Source of the DNA: SHLQ01 sp964562985
GTDB lineage: Bacteria > Actinomycetota > Acidimicrobiia > Acidimicrobiales > SHLQ01
Assembly: GCA_964562985.1 (NCBI GenBank)
Contig: CAZLWE010000038.1
Span: 1 to 31,973, forward strand
Length of the DNA: 31,973 nt
Direction: 5' to 3'
Positions 23,669 to 29,337 of the stretch are shown one piece after another (the first letter of the stretch is position 1; each line of letters starts with the position of its first letter). The notes below the pieces were generated by a model. The model saw only the letters and a list, made by a program, of their open reading frames with translations, did not search any database and had not been told where the DNA came from. A program made the position numbers and the translations under genes.

Positions 23669-24453
23669 CCGGTCACGCGCTGGGCGGCGAGTGCGATCGT
23701 CTGCAGGATGTCACCTTCCGAGATCGCCAAGCCCAACCGCAATTCATTGCTCTGGTCACGAGCAACGACTAGCACCGCCGTCCTCGTGCCCACGCTGATT
23801 CGACGTAACTCGCCGAACCCAAACCCTGGGGCACATGCTTGGATAGTCGCCCGCGCAACCGCTTGTTCAGGGTCGGCTGCCGTCGCCGTACCATGTTGGC
23901 CTTGTATCACCGACACGGTCGCCTGCATAAGTTGACCCACCGGCTCGATATGGACGGTTGGTCGCTGCGCGAGAGCGCTCTGATCATCATCCTCAAGATG
24001 GAATTGATGCAGAACCCGTGCGAATGCACGGGAGATGGAGTTGACCCGGTTGGCGGTGTCGGCGGTTTGGATTCCACCGAACACAAACAACCCATCGGAA
24101 TACTCGCCGCTGGTGCGGTTGTAGTGGCCACTCAGGTCACCATGTCGAAATGCTGCGGTTGGCTTGCGGCCGTTCGAAAGCATGATCACGGTGTGCATCA
24201 TCCGAAACATCTGGGTGGGAGAGAGGTTGCTCGGCTCGGGCTTGCGTATGAATAGGATCGGCTGGTCGTCATGGGGAACGTGCAGGTAGAGCAGCAGGGA
24301 GACAGACGTCCCGATTTCATCGATGAGGTCGAACGTCGCCTCCACCAATGTCGAGAAAAGGTGGTCGATCTGGGGGCTAGTCGAGCGCGTCAGCTCAGGA
24401 GGGGGGAACCGGACAGGAGCCGGTGTCACGCCTTCATGGGGATCGATCGCCAT
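23641..24453 (-). CDS. Cytoplasmic protein of unknown function
   Basis: 270 residues from the ATG at 24453, chosen because TATCAT (24461-24466) lies exactly 7 nt upstream; the frame is open further 5' but overlaps the promoter and the upstream gene's end. It has no signal or membrane segment. A proline-rich start (VRFPPPELTR) is followed by a mixed domain (HLFSTLVEATFDLIDEIGTS, then LLLYLHVPHDDQPILFIRK) that vaguely recalls a GAF/roadblock-type alpha-beta sensor fold, but I cannot name a family. The last 28 bp overlap the convergent unknown gene. It is downstream of the RecB-like nuclease gene, with a 92-bp gap. Confidence 0.65.
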   Translation of the reverse strand: MAIDPHEGVTPAPVRFPPPELTRSTSPQIDHLFSTLVEATFDLIDEIGTSVSLLLYLHVPHDDQPILFIRKPEPSNLSPTQMFRMMHTVIMLSNGRKPTAAFRHGDLSGHYNRTSGEYSDGLFVFGGIQTADTANRVNSISRAFARVLHQFHLEDDDQSALAQRPTVHIEPVGQLMQATVSVIQGQHGTATAADPEQAVARATIQACAPGFGFGELRRISVGTRTAVLVVARDQSNELRLGLAISEGDILQTIALAAQRVTGQDESAPQA

Positions 24454-24460
24454 ACTTGTG

Positions 24461-24466
24461 ATGATA
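24461..24466 (-). promoter_or_regulatory. Leaderless -10 box (TATCAT)
   Basis: TATCAT with a 7-nt spacer (CACAAGT) precedes the ATG at 24453. It is one of the best matches to the leaderless pattern in this window. Confidence 0.5.
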
Positions 24467-24545
24467 TCCACTCGAAATGCTGCGGTACGTAGCGGCCGAG
24501 AAATCGCCTCTGTCGGCACTTCAGCGTTTCCCGAATAGATTGGCC

Positions 24546-25505
24546 CTACGAGGCCGCTGGCTGAGCGTCGAGATAGCGCAAAGAAGGGGCTGATGCTTTG
24601 ATCCGACCGCCGGCGTGTCTGCTCGCCAACTCGCTCAGTCCCTCGGGGCACTCACCCGCGTATGGGCACCAGCCACAGAGCGGTCCGGGAGCAGGAGCGA
24701 ACTCGTTGGCGCTCACGGAAGTGGTGAGGTTGTTCCATGTTTCCTCGAGGCCCGTGATTGCAGAATCGAGGAGTTCCTCGTTTACGGGAGTCTCGATGAT
24801 CCGCTGACCGAGATACAGCAGACGGGCTGCTTGAGGGCGTTCGCCGGTGGAGGCTTCGATCGCCGCCGCGTAGAGCAAGACCTGTTCAAGACGGCCATCT
24901 TGGTAGCGCCTGGATGGGGCGCGTCCGGATTTGTAGTCGCTGACGATGAGCGCGGCCGACGGGTCACTGCTGGCCCGTTCAAGGCGATCAACGATGCCTC
25001 TGAACGGGACGCTCCGGAGCGTCGTGTCGATTTTCTGTTCGTTCGCGACCACGTTGACTTCGACCGGGTTCTCCAGGCGCCACAATCCCTCGATCGCAGT
25101 CCACGCCAGCCAACGGAATCGCCGCTGCTCGGTGTCATCGAGTTCGAGCGCAACAAAGTCGGGGTGTTCCTCGGTTTCGGGCCAGAGTTCGCGAGCGAGC
25201 ACCTTGGCTTGATCGGTGGTGCGTTGGGAGCTGGGTAGCTCCATCAGCTCCTCGAGAACTCGGTGTGCAAAGGTTCCCGCTATCGCAGCTTCTCCCGCTG
25301 GGTCGGGGAGGCGGTCGACATAGCGGAATTTCCACCGTCGAGCGCACGATCGGAACGTGGAGGCACTCGATGGCGATAGGTATGGGGGAGGCCCATGGGG
25401 TGCGATGCGCAGCGAGTCATCGATCTTGGTGTCGGCAGCATCATGAGGACGATCGCCGCCCACGTCATAGAGCATCTCGCTCGTGTCGATGTCGCCAAAT
25501 GTCAT
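24546..25505 (-). CDS. RecB-family PD-(D/E)XK exonuclease with Fe-S-type cysteines
   Basis: 319 residues from the ATG at 25505. The frame stays open upstream through the repeat region but codes for arginine-rich nonsense there. Motifs: LSPSSASTFRSCARRWKFRYVDRL (key residues Ser, Cys54), GTFAHRVLEEL with His81, GIVDRLER with Asp173, VSDYKSGRAP with Asp190 and Lys192, and a QVLLYA helix with Gln208. Together these form the RecB/Cas4-type nuclease centre. Cys54 with Cys277, Cys280 and Cys286 (CGWCPYAGEC) match the four cysteines that hold a 4Fe-4S cluster in AddB, Cas4 and actinobacterial RecB-like proteins. No helicase or Cas genes are near, so this is the stand-alone type, probably in DNA repair. 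It would cut DNA using metal ions in the cytoplasm. Confidence 0.88.
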   Translation of the reverse strand: MTFGDIDTSEMLYDVGGDRPHDAADTKIDDSLRIAPHGPPPYLSPSSASTFRSCARRWKFRYVDRLPDPAGEAAIAGTFAHRVLEELMELPSSQRTTDQAKVLARELWPETEEHPDFVALELDDTEQRRFRWLAWTAIEGLWRLENPVEVNVVANEQKIDTTLRSVPFRGIVDRLERASSDPSAALIVSDYKSGRAPSRRYQDGRLEQVLLYAAAIEASTGERPQAARLLYLGQRIIETPVNEELLDSAITGLEETWNNLTTSVSANEFAPAPGPLCGWCPYAGECPEGLSELASRHAGGRIKASAPSLRYLDAQPAAS

Positions 25506-25539
25506 ACATGTAGTTCTAGCAGAGGGGTATGACAGTGAC

Positions 25540-25661
25540 ATGTCCGCACTTCCGGCGGACATCCGCGGAAACCGACATGGTCGCTTCGTGAGCTTCGCTC
25601 CCTTCTGTTTCGCTCGGACTTCCGCCGAGATCCGCGGAGGCCGACATGGTCGTCGCCTCCG
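25540..25661. repeat. Degenerate tandem repeat with hairpins in the gap below the selenoprotein genes
   Basis: Two copies of a unit of about 35 bp (25548-25583 and 25618-25652, 70 bp apart) share ACTTCCG, ATCCGCGGA and CCGACATGGTCG. A perfect hairpin ATGTCCGC / GCGGACAT lies at 25540-25562. A stronger one at 25635-25661 (arms CGGAGGC-CGAC / GTCG-GCCTCCG with a 2-nt bulge) could terminate the upstream minus-strand operon, though no T-tract follows. The remainder of the 25506-25734 gap holds no gene I can support. Confidence 0.5.
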
Positions 25662-25734
25662 GCTCCTTCCCTCAAGCGCTTGGAGTGGGCGATGTTGTGA
25701 GCCCCCGGCGAGCAACTCGGCTAATCCGTCACGG

Positions 25735-26604
25735 TTACCTGGCGAGGAGCGCGGCGACGTCGCTGGCGAGGTTGCCGTAGCCGGCTTGTTGGAAGGTGCC
25801 GTCGTCGTTGATGTAGACGTACGTGCTTTGTTGGGTTATCCCGAAACGGTTCCAGATCTCTTGCGTTTCGTCTTCGATGTGGGGGATCGTTCCGGTCCCC
25901 GAGTTCGCGATGAATTCAGGAAAGTCCTCTGCGCTTGCAAAGCCGGGCACCCCTACGATCGCGACCTCGTTGCCGAATTGTTGCTGTACCTCTGCGACCG
26001 CAGGGGCTTCTGCACGTCAAAACGGTCACCAGGGTGCCCAGAACCATAAGACGACGTCTTGGCCTTGGAGATCGCCCAGGTCGATCGATTGTCCACCGAC
26101 CGTGGCGAAGGTTCCGTTGAGCGGCGAATTTGAGTCCAAGGCCGGTTCAGGGGCGGTGGTTGTGGTGGGCGCTTGGGTGGTAGTTGGTGCCGCTGTCGTG
26201 GTGGGCGCTTGGGTGGTAGTTGGCGCTTCGGTGGTCGAACTCTCCGGAATCAGTTCCGCTTCCTCAATGGGTGCGTCGCCAGGTTGTTCGACGGCCTCAT
26301 CATCAACGGGGGGCGCAACGGTTGAAGACTCGTCGGTAGCAGCTTCTGTTGTTGGTGGTTCCGTCGATGAACTCGCCGTTAGGTTCTGCGGCGGTGTCGA
26401 ATCGTTGGTGGGAGAGTTTTCGCCCGCGTCGGCGCTGGTCGGTGGAGTCGTTTCCAACTCAAACGATTCCACCTCGACGACGGATCGAGAAACGCTTTCG
26501 GCACCAGCGGTGACCTCGTCGCCCTCCGCTGCGCCGCAGGCAGCGAGAAATAGGCACGCACAAGCGAGCACCGCTACCCACGGACTCGTTGGGCGAGGCC
26601 TCAT
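25735..26604 (-). CDS. Double-selenocysteine (UPFU) DsbE/TlpA-like lipoprotein, paralog B, with two TGA codons read through
   Basis: 289 codons from the ATG at 26604 to the TAA at 25735-25737, interrupted in frame only by TGA at 26026-26028 and 26017-26019. A lipoprotein signal ends at Leu-Ala-Ala-Cys23. A long Thr/Pro/Glu-rich stalk follows (about 30-155), then a thioredoxin fold: DVVLWFWAPW, Sec193-Pro-Phe-Sec196, RAEAPAVAEVQQQFG, TYVYINDDGTFQQAGYG. In the Mycobacterium DsbE/MPT53 family the same place reads WCPFC. The two TGAs therefore replace precisely the two redox cysteines, and the reading frame stays family-like afterwards. It should act as a thiol/disulfide or peroxide reductase outside the membrane. 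The residue at the usual cis-proline position is serine. It starts 9 bp after paralog A ends, without a Shine-Dalgarno. Alternatives are UGA read as Cys by a suppressor tRNA, or a pseudogene (unlikely). Confidence 0.85.
25765..25826 (-). repeat. 62-nt block identical in both selenoprotein paralogs (copy B)
   Basis: Identical over 62 nt to 26644-26705. It encodes TYVYINDDGTFQQAGYGNLA in both genes, whereas neighbouring codons have diverged at most third positions. It may reflect gene conversion or an RNA-level constraint. Confidence 0.85.
25989..26028 (-). promoter_or_regulatory. SECIS-like element of paralog B
   Basis: It runs from the first UGA (26028-26026) to a hairpin at 26005-25989. The hairpin stem is CC-CUGC / GCAG-A-GG with one bulged A and the tetraloop GGUC. 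The loop starts 17 nt after the second UGA and 26 nt after the first. The E. coli fdhF SECIS presents a GGUCU apical loop about 18 nt after its UGA. A longer stem GUGACCG / CGGUCGC, closing around the first UGA, is an alternative fold. Confidence 0.65.
26162..26223 (-). repeat. 36-bp tandem repeat inside the stalk of paralog B
   Basis: A 26-nt core starting at 26162 recurs at 26198 with a period of 36 bp (12 codons), encoding repeated TTTQAPTTT units of the Thr/Pro-rich stalk. It is a coding low-complexity repeat, not a mobile or CRISPR repeat. Confidence 0.8.
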
Positions 26605-26613
26605 CAGATTCGA

Positions 26614-27174
26614 CTAGCTAGCGAGAAGTGCTGCGACGTCTTCGGCGAGGTTGCCGTAGCCGGCTTGTTGGAAGGTGCCGTCGTCGTTGATGTAGACGTA
26701 CGTGCGTTGGCGAGATACCCCGAATCGGGTCCACAGCTCTTGTGTCTCGTCGGAGATGTGCTCGATCGCACCGGTACCGGTGCCATCGATGAAGTCCTGG
26801 AACGTGCCAGGGTCAGCGAGACCGGGGACACCGATGATGGTGATCTGATCTCCGAATTGTTCCTGTACCTCTGCGACCGCAGGGGCTTCAGCGCGTCAAA
26901 ACGGTCACCAGGGGGCCCAATACCAGAGCACCACATCTTGGCCCTGGAACTGTGCGAGATCGATCGTCTCTCCAGCGGTCGTTGTGAACGAGCCTTCGAG
27001 TAGCGAGGCCTGAACCGCAGGGGCGTCGCCCGTGGCGTCGCCGGCATCAGCCGTGGTTGCCGCCGGAGCGGCAGAGGCGTCAGGTTCGGCGGCGCCGCCA
27101 CCGCACGCGCTCAAGAGCAGCAATGCAGCTGCGAAGAACCCAACGATTCTGGTGCGACGGCCAAACAAACTCAC
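26614..27174 (-). CDS. Double-selenocysteine (UPFU) DsbE/TlpA-like lipoprotein, paralog A, with two TGA codons read through
   Basis: 186 residues from the GTG at 27174 to the TAG at 26614-26616, with in-frame TGA at 26905-26907 and 26896-26898. A lipoprotein signal ends at Leu-Ser-Ala-Cys24. A short Ala/Asp-rich linker follows (about 28-58), then a thioredoxin fold with DVVLWYWAPW, Sec90-Pro-Phe-Sec93, RAEAPAVAEVQEQFG, IIGVPGLADPGTF, ELWTRFGV and TYVYINDDGTFQQAGYG. Position and context of the two TGAs match the CPFC redox site of DsbE/MPT53. It is the first gene of a two-gene operon with paralog B; the domains are clearly homologous, but B has a much longer stalk. TACTAT (27181-27186) is 6 nt before the GTG, so the mRNA is probably leaderless. 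The usual cis-proline is replaced (Arg in RQRTYVYIN). Nothing else in the frame suggests decay. Confidence 0.86.
26644..26705 (-). repeat. 62-nt block identical in both selenoprotein paralogs (copy A)
   Basis: Partner of 25765-25826; identical over the full 62 nt. See the copy B entry for its coding content. Confidence 0.85.
26868..26907 (-). promoter_or_regulatory. SECIS-like element of paralog A
   Basis: It carries the same hairpin as in paralog B (stem 26884-26879 / 26874-26868, GGUC loop 26878-26875, bulged A at 26870). It lies 17 nt past the second UGA (26898-26896) and 26 nt past the first (26907-26905). From the Trp codon before the first UGA through the CAG codon, 46 of 48 nt agree with paralog B, although codons on both sides differ often. 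Confidence 0.65.
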
Positions 27175-27180
27175 AGATGA

Positions 27181-27186
27181 ATAGTA
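27181..27186 (-). promoter_or_regulatory. Leaderless -10 box (TACTAT) of the selenoprotein operon
   Basis: TACTAT is followed by 6 nt (TCATCT) and then the GTG at 27174, with no Shine-Dalgarno. Transcription would begin at or next to the start codon. Confidence 0.5.
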
Positions 27187-27203
27187 CGGTCGTTTCCCCC
27201 CGC

Positions 27204-27237
27204 ACCTGAGGCATGTAAGAGGCTTCTTACCTTAGGT
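27204..27237. terminator. Long bulged hairpin between parE and the selenoprotein operon
   Basis: ACCTGAG (27204-27210) pairs with CTTAGGT (27231-27237), including one G-U. GTAAGA (27215-27220) pairs with TCTTAC (27225-27230) around loop GGCT, leaving a 4-nt bulge. The 13-bp stem lies 33 bp past the parE stop. It may end the parC-parE transcript or act as an operator for the selenoprotein promoter 18 bp away; there is no T-tract. Confidence 0.45.
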
Positions 27238-27269
27238 TCTCTGTTTCGAAACATCGTGTGACGCTCGGC

Positions 27270-29330
27270 TTAAACATCCAGCGCGGCGGCGTCGAAATCG
27301 TCGGAGTTCTTGATGATGTAGTCACGGCGGACACTAACGTCGGACCCCATCAAGACATCGAACATTCGCTCGGCTCGTTTACGTTCCTTCTCCGCGTCGT
27401 CGATCGTCAGTCGGCGCAGAATCCGGGTTTCCGGGTTCAACGCGGCGTGCTCAAGCTCATCGACGTTCATCTCGCCCAAACCCTTGAAGCGCTGCCACTT
27501 GATGTTCTCGGCTTTGCGATTGCCTTTGGCGAGCTCCTGGGTGAGCTGATCTCGATGCTCGTCGCTGAATGCGCGGTAGGTCTCGCCCCCAACCTTGGTG
27601 CTGAACAATGGCGGTTGTGCCGCGTATACCCGGCCCGCTTCGATGAGCGGCTTCATGTATTTGTAGAGCAGCGTTAACACGAGACATCGAATGTGGCTGC
27701 CGTCGACGTCCGCGTCACACAAGATGATGATGCGGCCGTAGCGAGTTGCGCTGAGGTCGAAGTCCTTTCCGGAGCCGCCTCCGATCGCGGTGAATAACGC
27801 TTGGGCTTCGTTGTTGTCGAGAACCTGTTTGAGCGTCGCCTTTCCGGCGTTCACGACCTTGCCGCGCAACGGCAACACCGCCATGTACTCCGCGTTGCGG
27901 CCCTGCTTGGCCGGTCCAGCCGCCGAGTCACCCTCCACGATCAACAGCTCCGCGTCGGGGCCGTGCGTTCGACAATCGGCAAGCTTTCCCGGCATGCCGG
28001 TGCTACCAAGACTCGCGGCCTTGCGCTTGTTGTCGAGTGCCTGCTTGGTGCTGACCCGAGTCTGAATCGCCGTAGCGATCTTGTCTCGGATTGCGTTGAC
28101 GTGGGTCTTCTTCGATCCCACACCGTTGAACCAGTCGACCATGCCCGACTTCACGATGTCGTAGACGATCTTCTCTACGCCAGGCGTTCCGAGCTCTTGT
28201 TTGGTCTGACCTCGGAACTGTGGCTCGGGGAACGTCACCTTGACGACGGCGATCATGCCTTCTTGCACGTCGTCTTTGTTTGCCTTGTGCTTGTTCTGCT
28301 TGGCGAGCTTGGCGAGCTTGCGCATGTCCTTGAGAAGCACGTCGTTGACGGCTCGGTTCATCGAGCGCTCGAAGCCTTGGAGGTGCGTGCCGCCCTCGGC
28401 GGTGGGGATGGTGTTGACGAAGGTGACGATGTGGGAGTCGAAACTGTCGACCCATCGCAGCGCCAGGTTGACGGTGCATTCACGTTCGACGAGCTGCATC
28501 TTTCCGTTGACCGGCACCTTCTCCTCGAAAGTGTCGATGCCGGAGAGTTCGATCACGTCGGTGATGGTTGACTTGTCGCCGACCAGATCGTTCACGAGGT
28601 CCTTGAGTCCGCCGCGGCTAAGGAACTCGACCGGCTCCTTCTTTGACCCGGTGCGCTTGTCTTCGAGAGTGATCCGCAATCCAGGTACCAGGAAGCAGGC
28701 GAGCTTTACTCGGCGGACCACCTCTTCCCAGTCGATAGATGCCTCGGGGTCGAAGATGTCCGTGTCGGGCCAGAACCGAATCCGGGTCCCGGTCTTCTTG
28801 GTCTTGGCGATCTTCTTGAGTTCATGGCCTTTCTTAAACGACGAGCCGCTGAAATGCCCAGGTACCCGTTCGTTGAAGTCGAGTGTCCACGTGCTGCCCT
28901 GTCGGTCAACCTCGGCCTTTAGCTTTACCGACAAGGCATTCACGACCGACGCGCCAACGCCGTGAAGACCCCCCGATGACGAGTAGGCCCCGCCACCGAA
29001 CTTGCCACCGGCGTGTAACTCGGTCAGCACGACTTCGAGTGCCGAGACCTTTCGCTTCGGATGCTTGTCTACGGGGATCCCGCGCCCGTTGTCGGCAACC
29101 TCGACCGATCCATCGCGATGAAACGTCACGAAGATCTTGTTCGCTTCTCCGGCAGCAGCCTCGTCGACAGAGTTATCGATGAGTTCCCACACGAGGTGCA
29201 TCAACCCCGCAGAACCCGTGCCTCCTATGTACATACCCGGGCGTTTGCGAACCGCTTCTAACCCTTCAAGGGTTTCGATTGAATCGGCGCCGTAGTCGTT
29301 CGTCTTTTTGCTCATTGTCTTGGTAGCCAT
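27270..29330 (-). CDS. parE: DNA topoisomerase IV subunit B (ParE-like GyrB/ParE family)
   Basis: 686 residues. It is the ATPase subunit of a type IIA topoisomerase that passes one DNA duplex through another. The GHKL ATPase part has RKRPGMYIGGTG, ELIDNSVDEA, VADNGRGIPVD and SGGLHGVGASVVNALS. The TOPRIM part has LIVEGDSAAGPAKQGR and CDADVDGSHIRCL, and the end has FKGLGEMNVDELEHAALNPETR. The NPETR-type ending and the partner's altered GyrA box favour a ParE assignment over GyrB. The ATG at 29330 with AGAGG nearby lies 7 bp after parC; ATG at 29315 is an alternative. ParC-before-parE order is the reverse of the usual subunit order. Confidence 0.9.
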   Translation of the reverse strand: MATKTMSKKTNDYGADSIETLEGLEAVRKRPGMYIGGTGSAGLMHLVWELIDNSVDEAAAGEANKIFVTFHRDGSVEVADNGRGIPVDKHPKRKVSALEVVLTELHAGGKFGGGAYSSSGGLHGVGASVVNALSVKLKAEVDRQGSTWTLDFNERVPGHFSGSSFKKGHELKKIAKTKKTGTRIRFWPDTDIFDPEASIDWEEVVRRVKLACFLVPGLRITLEDKRTGSKKEPVEFLSRGGLKDLVNDLVGDKSTITDVIELSGIDTFEEKVPVNGKMQLVERECTVNLALRWVDSFDSHIVTFVNTIPTAEGGTHLQGFERSMNRAVNDVLLKDMRKLAKLAKQNKHKANKDDVQEGMIAVVKVTFPEPQFRGQTKQELGTPGVEKIVYDIVKSGMVDWFNGVGSKKTHVNAIRDKIATAIQTRVSTKQALDNKRKAASLGSTGMPGKLADCRTHGPDAELLIVEGDSAAGPAKQGRNAEYMAVLPLRGKVVNAGKATLKQVLDNNEAQALFTAIGGGSGKDFDLSATRYGRIIILCDADVDGSHIRCLVLTLLYKYMKPLIEAGRVYAAQPPLFSTKVGGETYRAFSDEHRDQLTQELAKGNRKAENIKWQRFKGLGEMNVDELEHAALNPETRILRRLTIDDAEKERKRAERMFDVLMGSDVSVRRDYIIKNSDDFDAAALDV

Positions 29331-29337
29331 GATGCCT

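Noticed and set aside
25506..25715. N-terminal extension of the RecB-like nuclease through the repeat region
   Set aside because: The added residues are arginine/proline-rich translation of the repeats; the family-like protein begins at the ATG at 25505.
25506..25734. A selC (tRNA-Sec) gene or other RNA gene near the selenoproteins
   Set aside because: I looked for a TTCGA-type T loop and a UCA anticodon arm in this gap and at 27175-27269 and found neither; only repeats and hairpins are visible.
26162..26223. Short direct repeats as a CRISPR or mobile repeat
   Set aside because: The period is 36 bp, exactly 12 codons, within the Thr/Pro-rich stalk; it is coding low-complexity sequence.
26026..27174. 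Three separate short genes (27174-26905, 26604-26026, 25950-25735) as truncated or degraded proteins
   Set aside because: The pieces join in frame across TGA codons at both redox-cysteine positions in two paralogs, with conserved sequence on both sides; recoding explains this better than decay.
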